Below, one piece after another: positions 54,089 through 61,251 of a stretch of 64,000 nucleotides of DNA. The stretch lies in assembly GCF_042678045.1 (NCBI RefSeq), contig NZ_JBHUDI010000001.1, positions 186,001 through 250,000 on the forward strand. The letters are read 5' to 3'. A program made the translations under genes and the position numbers. Within the stretch, counting starts at the first letter, position 1; each line of letters opens with the position of its first letter. The DNA comes from Natrinema amylolyticus_A (GTDB lineage Archaea > Halobacteriota > Halobacteria > Halobacteriales > Natrialbaceae). The notes beneath the pieces were generated by a model. It was not told the origin of the DNA and did not search any database. It worked only from the letters and a program-made list of their open reading frames with translations.

Positions 54089-54478
54089 TCAGCTATCCAG
54101 ACCCGGTGACTGGACGAACCCGATCTCCGCATCCTCAACAGTATCTACGATGCTCCGCGTTGTCTGTGCGACGGGACGTGTCCGGTCCGTCGTCGACACT
54201 TCGTTAGCAGCTGTATCGTACTCGATGACGCCGTAGTCATCGAGCATCGGCAAATGAGTATGATGGAGATCGACTTCCGATGACTGTTTGACGGTGTGGC
54301 CGACGGTTGCAGAATCGACGGCTGCTTCGATCGCCGCGACCTGTCGAACCAGGTCCGGCACCTGAACGGTCACCTCGTCACTGTCGTACTCACATTGGAT
54401 TTCGTGGAGCAGTTCGAGCACGATCCGGCGGCGTTCTGCCTTCAGGAGGTCCAGGAGAGCATCCACATCGCTATTCAT
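54089..54478 (-). CDS. DUF7344-type winged-helix regulator
   Basis: 129 residues from ATG 54478. NSDVDALLDLLKAERRRIVLELL, then HTVKQSSEVDLHHTHLPMLDDYGVIEYD, is the winged-helix pattern of small haloarchaeal regulators where a recognition region is followed by LHHxHLPKLxDxGVIxYD. Targets unknown. Its start overlaps the 3' end of the preceding small gene by 8 bases, so the pair is cotranscribed. Confidence 0.8.
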   Translation of the reverse strand: MNSDVDALLDLLKAERRRIVLELLHEIQCEYDSDEVTVQVPDLVRQVAAIEAAVDSATVGHTVKQSSEVDLHHTHLPMLDDYGVIEYDTAANEVSTTDRTRPVAQTTRSIVDTVEDAEIGFVQSPGLDS

Positions 54479-54665
54479 TACTGGCACCTCCAGTTGCGGG
54501 GCGAATCGTCGACGGGCGAAGCCCGACCGAGATCGTTCCGGAGTTCTGATATGCGAGTCTATCCAGGATCGTCTGTTCGGTTTCATCGAAGCCGAGCGGT
54601 AGTCCTCTATCCACCAGTCGGACAGAGTTATCACTCTCGGCTTGTGTAGATTCGATTGCTGTCAT
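54471..54665 (-). CDS. Small protein cotranscribed with the DUF7344 regulator
   Basis: 64 residues: a polar N-terminus and DETEQTILDRLAYQNSGTISVGLRPS. No family recognised. The 8-base overlap with the regulator supports a real gene. The leader (54666 to about 54725) contains a GC-rich hairpin described separately. Confidence 0.5.
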   Translation of the reverse strand: MTAIESTQAESDNSVRLVDRGLPLGFDETEQTILDRLAYQNSGTISVGLRPSTIRPATGGASNE

Positions 54666-54685
54666 GGTTTGGCAGCGCGGCGCTC

Positions 54686-54702
54686 CGGCGTCCTAAGCGC
54701 CG
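54686..54702 (-). promoter_or_regulatory. Leader hairpin resembling a tRNA-Leu(UAG) anticodon arm
   Basis: On the minus strand CGGCG-CTTAGGA-CGCCG: a 5-base-pair stem and a 7-base loop with TAG in the anticodon place. Flanking GCGCGGT and CCGCGC could pair like an acceptor stem, but the D and T arms are not complete (51 bases in all). It lies between a TATA-like TTTTTATGATT (about 54745) and the start at 54665. Bases 54666-54985 otherwise hold only promoters. Confidence 0.4.
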
Positions 54703-54985
54703 GGCCCGTTTTGGGACGACCGCGCTACCTCTCGATGGGTGACTAATCATAAAAAGCGCTTGTATTTCTAAGTACTAACTAAATGCGAGTGGATTTTACT
54801 CGCCGATCGAGATCTTGTCTCGAGTGTTATCTGTGCAAAGGTGACAAAAGAGCATACTCACGACCACCGCTGGCAGAGCACCTTGTCGCAGTCGGTGAAT
54901 CGGCCACTCTTTCTTCCACCTCTTCGGGCATTACGCCGTCGTAAAGAACGAATGTTGATATGTGAAGCCGTCAGAGTCCAGACAG

Positions 54986-56245
54986 ATGGATTCCGCGACA
55001 GTCACCGCCGCCGTCTCCGAATTGTTGGGCGTGGTTGAGGACTTCCTCAACGAGTTGGCCAACCGTGACCTCCCACCAGACCAGCTCGGTGAGATCATCG
55101 AGGATGACGGCGAATTCGAGGGTGCCGACCTCCGCCAGTTCCCAGAGCGATTCGTTGAGGACCATCTCATCTGGCCGGTACTCGACGTCCTCGGGTACGC
55201 TGTCACGCCGCGACCGGATTCGCCTGGGCGAAGCCGCGAGGAGTACCCGGATTTCCGCGTGGACAACCTTCCGGCCAGCGTCATCGGCGAGAACAAGTCG
55301 GTCAACGACATCGAGTCCGCAAAGATCGAACTGCTTGACTATCTCGACAACACTCGACACGAGTATGGTATCGCGACCGACGGCTTCCAATGGGGCGTCT
55401 ACGAGATCTCCGAGTCCGACGGGCGCGACCTCGCGCTCGAAGCGGTGGTTGAACCGCAGAGTCTGAAGCCGGTTGTCCAGTATCTCGCCCGCGAGGAGCG
55501 AATGGTACCCTATGCCGACCTCAACGGGCTCCCCGAACCGGACGGTCCACTTGCCACCTTCTTCCAGAACCTTGGCCATCATCACGTGCGCCGAGCCACC
55601 GGTGGCCTATCGGATTTCCACGACCTGTACGTCGAGATATTGGTTGGCGAGGGCGACTACGACCACGAGGGCATCGACACGCCACTCGTCGAAGCTATCG
55701 ACGCGCCAGCGAATGCGGGCGAGGCTGAGAAGACTGCGTTCGCTGCCCTGCTCCTCGACCGTCTGGCATTCGTGCGACTCATGCGTGACCGTGGGGTGTT
55801 AGAGCTCGAGTTACACGAGGTGTGGAGCCACCACAACAGGGGTCTGAATCGGTTCCAAGGTTCGTTCTACGACACGCATCTCAAGCCCCTGTTCTACGAT
55901 GTGTTGTCGGAGCCGAAGGGGGAACGCGAGGAAGATGGGTTCGGCAGTCCTCCGCACTTCGCTGGCGGTCTGTTCGAGCCCGTTCTTGACGACGAGCAGG
56001 AATACGATGTCGATGACGACGTGATGCAAGAGGTTCTGACGGTGTTCATCGAGGGTGAAGCACGGACGGTGATCAACGAGAGCGCTCGCGGCTCTCTTCT
56101 GGAGTCGTATCGAGCGACAGACGAAACGGATCTGGCCGGACAGATGGCTGAGTGGTACGCCGACCTGACTCGGGCGTATGTGGCAGAGATCAACTATGTA
56201 GAAGAGAACATCGAGCCGACTCTGCGAGGCTTTTCCGGGACGTAG
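54986..56245 (+). CDS. Eco57I-like restriction protein, N-terminal nuclease part only (truncated)
   Basis: 419 residues from ATG 54986 (a GTG at 54962 is in frame). A PD-(D/E)xK nuclease site is visible: YPDFRV, then IGENK 11 residues on. NRGLNRFQGSFYDTHLKPLFYDVLSEPK and PHFAGGLFEPV are typical of the region before the methylase domain of type IIG (Eco57I) enzymes. Those are 1,000 residues or more; here the frame stops after NIEPTLRGFSGT and no methylase motif follows. So it is a truncated gene; if expressed, it would be a nuclease without its own methylase. No separate methylase or specificity gene is seen. Confidence 0.75.
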   Translation: MDSATVTAAVSELLGVVEDFLNELANRDLPPDQLGEIIEDDGEFEGADLRQFPERFVEDHLIWPVLDVLGYAVTPRPDSPGRSREEYPDFRVDNLPASVIGENKSVNDIESAKIELLDYLDNTRHEYGIATDGFQWGVYEISESDGRDLALEAVVEPQSLKPVVQYLAREERMVPYADLNGLPEPDGPLATFFQNLGHHHVRRATGGLSDFHDLYVEILVGEGDYDHEGIDTPLVEAIDAPANAGEAEKTAFAALLLDRLAFVRLMRDRGVLELELHEVWSHHNRGLNRFQGSFYDTHLKPLFYDVLSEPKGEREEDGFGSPPHFAGGLFEPVLDDEQEYDVDDDVMQEVLTVFIEGEARTVINESARGSLLESYRATDETDLAGQMAEWYADLTRAYVAEINYVEENIEPTLRGFSGT

Positions 56246-56342
56246 CTATCCCTGAAGTCAGTCGTCGTCAAAGAGCATTCGCTGTTTTTAGCAGTTGTGT
56301 TGCTCCGCAAGGCCACCTCTGATCGTCAAGTAGCCGTGTTGT

Positions 56343-56660
56343 GTGCGGTCTCTTCGATTGATAGTGTATCTCGAAGACATTGGCTTTCTCACTGCCGAGA
56401 ATGGCATCTGGACACTCGATCCCGAAGGCAAGCGATACGTCACCGACCACTCGACTGAAACCCTCCTCGAAATCATGTGCCGGCGAAACGTCGGCCTGCG
56501 CAGCCTGCTCTATGTACTCTCAGTTGGGCCGATGACGGTCGAACAAATCGGCCGCCAGCAACTCGAGACACACCACGAACTCGGCTGGAATCCCGAGAAC
56601 CCGGATATGGCACTCAAGCGCGTGAATTGGCTGCGTATCCCTTGTGTACCCGAAATTTCT
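56343..56660 (+). pseudogene. Fragment of a defence- or restriction-associated protein
   Basis: VYLEDIGFLTAENGIWTLDPEGKRYV, then ETLLEIMCRRNVGLRSLLYVLSVGPMTVEQIG and LGWNPENPDMALKRVNWLR, is a pair of winged-helix-like units of the sort found at the N-terminus of haloarchaeal restriction-related proteins (family not certain). Resemblance ends at about 56640, and the frame then runs without a stop into the SDR gene. Start and end are both missing, so it is a deletion remnant. Confidence 0.5.
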
Positions 56661-56699
56661 ACGGTTCCAGCCCTCACACGGTCATGTGTGGTAAGTAGC

Positions 56700-57563
56700 G
56701 TGCTGAAAGATCAGATCGTGGTTCTTACCGGTGGGACGAGTGGTATTGGGCGGATCGCAGCGAGGGAACTCGCTGAGCAGGGTGCGACGGTCGCAGTCAT
56801 CGGTCGTGACCAGACTTGTGGTGAGCGACTCACTGCTGAATCGACATCTGTCCCCGGTGAGATCCGGTTCCATCGAACTGATCTTGCAACCCAGGCAGCG
56901 GTTCGTGCGCTTGCTGCAGACATCCGCGAGACATACGATCGGATAGATGCGCTTGTTCACAATGCTGGACTGTCAGTGCCGACTCGAACGGAAACTGCAG
57001 ACGGGATTGAACTCACGCTTGCGGTCAATCATCTAGCCCCGTATTTGTTGACACACGAACTGCTCGACATGGTAACGGCGGCAGCTCCGTCACGGGTCGT
57101 CGTCACTGCCTCAGATGTCCATCGCCGCGCGACGCTTAATTTCGATGACCTTCAGTTTACAGCTGATTACGATCCGCTGCAAGCCTATGCACGATCGAAA
57201 CTGGCAACCATTGCGTTCACGTTCGAACTGGCTGACCGGCTTTCGGAGACGAGTCAGGTGACGGCGAATTGCTTCCATCCAGGGTTTATTCCGTCGACAA
57301 ACCTGTTCCGCGACGCATCTGTCTGGACGCGTGTCATGGTTCGCATGGCAGCGCTTATCCCTGGCATCGGAACGACACAACAAGATGGCGCACAGCGATT
57401 ACTTCAACTCGTCACGGATCCCCAGTTTGGTGAACGATCTGGGACATACGTGACTGAGGATGGAATCACGTCTCCGTCAACTGAGGCGTCTGATCCAGCG
57501 ACTCGGAAACGACTCTGGGGCGTGAGTGCTGAACTCGTTGGGATCGACGCTGACTGGCCGTAG
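56700..57563 (+). CDS. Short-chain dehydrogenase/reductase (SDR)
   Basis: 287 residues from GTG 56700, where the family resemblance starts (LKDQIVVLTGGTSGIGRIAARELAEQG, the TGxxxGIG nucleotide motif). NAG is present in LVHNAGLS; the Ser is in VVVTASDVH and the catalytic Tyr-Lys in AYARSKLA, all as in the retinol-dehydrogenase-like subgroup. The reading frame is open back to 56343 through an unrelated fragment, so a 406-residue chimera could be made if the upstream start is used. Substrate unknown, NAD(P)-dependent. Confidence 0.87.
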   Translation: MLKDQIVVLTGGTSGIGRIAARELAEQGATVAVIGRDQTCGERLTAESTSVPGEIRFHRTDLATQAAVRALAADIRETYDRIDALVHNAGLSVPTRTETADGIELTLAVNHLAPYLLTHELLDMVTAAAPSRVVVTASDVHRRATLNFDDLQFTADYDPLQAYARSKLATIAFTFELADRLSETSQVTANCFHPGFIPSTNLFRDASVWTRVMVRMAALIPGIGTTQQDGAQRLLQLVTDPQFGERSGTYVTEDGITSPSTEASDPATRKRLWGVSAELVGIDADWP

Positions 57564-57589
57564 TGATTGTCTCGATCAGGGCTGTTTCA

Positions 57590-57757
57590 ACAGGCTACGT
57601 AACGCAGGTGGGTTATCATCGAGAAGTAGATCCAGAGTTCGCAGAGCTACTTGCCCGCGTCCGAGATACAGGCATTGGTGTGCATGCGATCACGACCGCG
57701 TTCGATCCACCTCACTACCAGCTACAAAACGACTCGCTGCCAGTTGACCTGGAATAG
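57590..57757 (+). pseudogene. C-terminal relic of SfsA
   Basis: STGYVTQVGYHREVDPEFAELLARVRDTGIGVHAITTAFDPPHYQL and DSLPVDLE match the last ~45 residues of the DNA/RNA nuclease SfsA (VDPEFAxxLxxAxxxGV). The rest of that ~230-residue gene is absent. It directly abuts the SDR stop, marking a deletion junction. Confidence 0.7.
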
Positions 57758-57806
57758 AAGCGATAGCAGCCAGGACTTGATTACCGGGAGATGCGTATAT
57801 ATCGGT

Positions 57807-58139
57807 ATGGCGAATCGATTTGTGCGCGCTCGGCCGAAGGAGGACCGACTCGTCGAGCTACGCGAACGTCTCGACAACAATGAGATCGCAGCGATGGAAC
57901 CGTTCGGCCGTGCCATGACACGAGCGCTGGAGAAAGCACGGTTCGATTCAGAGAGCGGAGAGGCGGTCTGGATCGAGGAGGACTACTGTTCGCCACCACT
58001 CGCAATGGAACGTGCCGAAGTCTTGGATGACTACTTCGAGGACATCACCATCGTCAAAGAAGACGTGGATGAAGAAGTTGGATGGCAGCGGATTGATGAT
58101 CTCCCTAGACTGTGGGCGGAGATTCTCGACGAAGCATAA
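57807..58139 (+). CDS. Hypothetical haloarchaeal protein
   Basis: 110 residues: ANRFVRARPKEDRLVELRERLDNNEIAAMEPFGRAMTRALEKARF, then IEEDYCSPPLAMERAEVLDDYFEDITI. Mostly helical, charged, no signal or membrane segment. I know no family or function. A TATA-like TATATATCGG just before the start suggests a leaderless message. The DUF2250 gene follows on the same strand after 105 bases. Confidence 0.65.
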   Translation: MANRFVRARPKEDRLVELRERLDNNEIAAMEPFGRAMTRALEKARFDSESGEAVWIEEDYCSPPLAMERAEVLDDYFEDITIVKEDVDEEVGWQRIDDLPRLWAEILDEA

Positions 58140-58244
58140 CGAGGTGCAACTCGGCTAATATTCACGCTGTAATCTGAAGAAGCGTGTCACTCGGTTCCCC
58201 GGTGGGTTCAAACAACCGGAACTGTAGTAAGTAGACGAGTAACG

Positions 58245-59078
58245 ATGGTCTCTCGGTCGGAGATTGAGCGGCTTAAACTGGAAGCAGACACGATTATGAC
58301 TCGCTACCAGGAGGTCGAGCAGGCGTTGGAACAGGCACGTAACGAGGATGGTGAACACTGGGAGACGGAAGAAATCGAGATGACACTCGAAACGCCGCAT
58401 GGTGAGGAGATTGATGTCGCGCTTGATCTCCACGCAAATCCAGCGCGGAACGCTCAAGCGCGGTATGACCAAGTCGCCGAACTTGAAGCTGAGCGAGAGC
58501 GGCGACAGCAAATCGCCGATCAACTGGATCCACTCCCGGCAGATCCGGTTGCGTATCTTATTTGCTACCACCTCGATGCTGTCGAAGGAAACTACCCAAA
58601 ATCGATCGCTGGACACCTTGACGCGGAGCGGAGTCAAGTAAGAGCTCTGTGTAAAGAGATGGAACAGTCGGGGTTGCTCGAACGCGTTGAATCTGGAACT
58701 GTCAAGCAACGTCGAGTCAAAGCGAAGATGGCTGACGAGGTCCGCCAGCATCACACCTACTACCGGCTGTCACGGGACGGAGATCATCTTCTTCGATTTC
58801 TCTCTGAGCGCGAAGGAAAGGTGAACGTCTTACGTCATCTCCCGGATGGAAAAGCAATCGTCCAGCGACTTTCCCGTACCGGCTCGGACTCTCCTCGCAC
58901 GACTGCTGCAGAGTGGGAGATGGAGTTCGAGTACGTCAGACACCTCTACCGAGCACTTCGACACGTGGGACTCCTCATGCAGTGCGATAGCGAGACCCAA
59001 TCAGCGACAGACCGTACGTACTATGCGACAACAGAGACCGGTGACGATGTGCTCGAAGCGGTTGAAGACCGTCCTTGA
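58245..59078 (+). CDS. DUF2250-type winged-helix protein with coiled-coil N-terminus
   Basis: 277 residues. Residues 1-100 are charged and coiled-coil-like (LKLEADTIMTRYQEVEQALEQAR), with DLHANPARNAQARYDQVAELEAERERR recalling the NFACT/FbpA coiled-coil spacer. From about 100, LPADPVAYLICYHLDAVEGNYPKSIAGHLDAERSQVRALCKEMEQSGLLERV, then the linker and YYRLSRDGDHLLRFL, is a DUF2250 winged helix; a second winged-helix-like part is at the end. Probably a DNA-binding regulator. The repeat array at 59107-59292 lies right after it. Confidence 0.75.
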   Translation: MVSRSEIERLKLEADTIMTRYQEVEQALEQARNEDGEHWETEEIEMTLETPHGEEIDVALDLHANPARNAQARYDQVAELEAERERRQQIADQLDPLPADPVAYLICYHLDAVEGNYPKSIAGHLDAERSQVRALCKEMEQSGLLERVESGTVKQRRVKAKMADEVRQHHTYYRLSRDGDHLLRFLSEREGKVNVLRHLPDGKAIVQRLSRTGSDSPRTTAAEWEMEFEYVRHLYRALRHVGLLMQCDSETQSATDRTYYATTETGDDVLEAVEDRP

Positions 59079-59106
59079 GTTTAAATCTGAATCTCCCACA
59101 CTGTAT

Positions 59107-59292
59107 TCGAAATGAAATCTGGCCGTTAAACACAGATTCAGTGTCTCCTCCGCGCTACTGCTAATGAATCTTGATCCTATATGCCTCTTCTTGAATTCAT
59201 TTCGATCACGGTGACCTCATCTCGATACTGCACCTATTACTTCGATTCCGATAGCGCCCTGAGTCATTTCGATCATGGTGCCTTCATTTCGA
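59107..59292 (+). repeat. Iteron-like array with 20-base period
   Basis: TCATTTCGA or a one/two-base variant occurs at 59197, 59217, 59237, 59264 and 59284, and once inverted at 59107. Successive starts are 20, 20, 27 and 20 bases apart, about two helical turns. Units at 59197 and 59264 agree over a longer stretch (TCATTTCGATCA(C/T)GGTG). No gene lies between 59079 and the transposase. Confidence 0.7.
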
Positions 59293-59572
59293 AAAGGTAT
59301 TGCAGCTCAATGTTCATCACCGATAATGAACCAAATTACAACTAGTTGTCAATAAATCCGTCCAAGAGTTCTAGTCGCTTTCCACTACTCAACCTGCCAT
59401 GAGAGTGTTCCTGTTTAATCCAGAAGCACTTCCCCGCTCTCGGCGTTATGGCGAGTACGAGTAGAATGGAACAGGAAATTCCTCAGGCAGTGTTGGCCGT
59501 AGGTGTCCTGTGTGGTACTGAACCTCAGTACTTCACGAAGCTGGTTAGTTGAAAAGTCTGCTTGCATGGAGT

Positions 59573-60739
59573 GTGCCTAGTACCCAGCAAGCAGACAATT
59601 CAATCCACGAGGACCAACTCCTTAACTTCCTCGTCAACACGATTGACGAGGAAGTCGATCTTGACTTCGCTCCAAACGCCGAAGCGACGTCTGAAGACAT
59701 TTACGAGGTCCTCGTCGGCGCATGCGCCGACGGGACCTCGGTCTCGACACTCTGCGAGAAGAGCGACGACTCACTTCACCAAAACACAGTTCTGTACCAC
59801 CTCCGCAAGAAGTTCGATCTAGAATCGGTTGAGCAAGCCGGCAATACGCTGCTTCAGAAGGACGTTCTCGGCATTCTGCCTGAGCAGGTGGAGGTCGTGG
59901 CTGACCTCCACCTGCGACCCTACTATGGTGACGAAGACGAGACGAACGGCCTCTATCACTCGGAAGCAAAACGTGGAACGACTGCCTTCCACGCCTATGC
60001 CACACTCTACGCGCGTGTGAAGAACAAGCGGTTCACGCTGGCAGTGCGCCGTCTCAAAGACGGCGACACTGCCAGCAGCGTCCTTGCAGCGTTTCTTGGT
60101 GTTCTCGACGGCCTTGACTTCCGCGTCAAGGCCGTCTATCTTGACCGAGAATTCTACGACAGCAAGTGTCTCAGGTTGCTTCAGGCACACAATCACGCCT
60201 ACGTCATGCCGATCGTCCGGTGGGGAAAGACGATCAAGCAAGAACTCTCGACTGGATGGAGCCGAATAATCCAGCACGATCTGACGGGGAAACTCAACGG
60301 ACACAGCTGGACCGTCGAGTTTCCCGTCTACATCGACTGTACCTACCAGAACGGACGATACGACGAACATGGAGTGGCGCGTCACGGCTACGCCGCTGAC
60401 GCGCCGTTCATTGAGACGCCACGAGACGCTCGATACCACTACGCGAAACGCTTCGGTATCGAGGCCAGCTATCGCCTCTCTGAACAGAGTATTGCGACAA
60501 CGTCGACACAAGATCCGGTGATTCGGCTGTTGTACGTCGTGGTGAGTCTGCTGCTACAGAACGTTTGGCGGTATCTGCACTGGGAATATGTGGCGACGCC
60601 CCGCCGTGGCGGGCGTCGCCTCTGGTCCTGGTCATTCAAGGAATTCATCAACATGATTCGACGGGCAGCGTGGACGGCCCTCGCAGTGCGTCGGGCCGTC
60701 CCCGCAAATCGACCACCGGACGACCGGTTCCACCGCTAA
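59573..60739 (+). CDS. ISH3-family transposase
   Basis: 388 residues from GTG 59573 (a TTG at 59549 is also open). QLLNFLVNTIDEEVDLDF, EDIYEVLVGACADGTSVSTLC and NTVLYHLRKKFDLES are hallmarks of the haloarchaeal ISH3 transposase. Catalytic residues: Asp in VVADLHLRPYYG, Asp in VKAVYLDREFYD, and Glu in RFGIEASYRLSEQ. Reading frame intact, so it may be active in trans. The element ends could not be fixed: a run of N follows at 60848, and GGTACTGAACCT occurs on both sides (59513 and 60990). Confidence 0.9.
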   Translation: MPSTQQADNSIHEDQLLNFLVNTIDEEVDLDFAPNAEATSEDIYEVLVGACADGTSVSTLCEKSDDSLHQNTVLYHLRKKFDLESVEQAGNTLLQKDVLGILPEQVEVVADLHLRPYYGDEDETNGLYHSEAKRGTTAFHAYATLYARVKNKRFTLAVRRLKDGDTASSVLAAFLGVLDGLDFRVKAVYLDREFYDSKCLRLLQAHNHAYVMPIVRWGKTIKQELSTGWSRIIQHDLTGKLNGHSWTVEFPVYIDCTYQNGRYDEHGVARHGYAADAPFIETPRDARYHYAKRFGIEASYRLSEQSIATTSTQDPVIRLLYVVVSLLLQNVWRYLHWEYVATPRRGGRRLWSWSFKEFINMIRRAAWTALAVRRAVPANRPPDDRFHR

Positions 60740-60847
60740 CCACCGACCGAGCATGCCCTCCCCCAAGTGGCAACGCTGTCGCGTCAGCGGCTGATCGCCG
60801 CCGACAGCGACAGCTTCTCACCGATCGTCGAAGAGAATCAAACCGGT

Positions 60848-60920
60848 NNNNNNNNNNNNNNNNNNNNNNNNNNNNNNNNNNNNNNNNNNNNNNNNNNNNN
60901 NNNNNNNNNNNNNNNNNNNN
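60848..60920. other. Run of 73 unknown bases (assembly gap)
   Basis: Only N is given. It lies about 110 bases after the ISH3 transposase stop, as expected when an assembler fails at a repeated IS element. The real distance and content are unknown; the order of left and right parts depends on scaffolding. Confidence 0.95.
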
Positions 60921-61251
60921 TCAAACTGATCACTGAGACCGACAACGGAACTCAGACTGCAGACCGGCTCAGCGGAGGATGCCTTGTGAGGTACTGAACC
61001 TATATATCCCCTGACGTAATTCATATATCCGGATTCCCAGACGGAGACGACCCGCGTGCAATGGCTGTGTGGATTCACCGATCCCGAACCCCTACCCAAA
61101 ATGCCGATCCAGCCGGTACAAGGCTTGAAACGCCAGAAGAAGAACGGTTACAATCCGTACGTAGTTCGTATGGGTTGGGCGCGATTTGAACCTCGTCGAG
61201 ACGTTCCTGCTCTTCGGTTCTCCCCTAAATTCCATCACCGAGAGTCTACGA
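60921..61251. other. Intergenic stretch with a tRNA-3'-end-like segment
   Basis: No supported gene. TGGGTTGGGCGCGATTTGAACC (split here as TGGGTTGGGCGC and GATTTGAACC, 61172-61193) read in reverse is GGTTCAAATC followed by GCGCCCAACCCA, like a tRNA T-loop and acceptor tail. Its T-stem does not pair well, so it would be a decayed attachment-site remnant. Confidence 0.3.

Noticed and set aside
58155..58754. 199-codon minus-strand frame opposite the DUF2250 gene
   Set aside because: Shadow frame; the plus-strand product has recognisable winged-helix sequence.
59399..59464. 21-codon ORF (MRVFLFNPEALPRSRRYGEYE is its product) before the ISH3 transposase
   Set aside because: Too short, no ribosome site or known small-protein family; kept only as a note.
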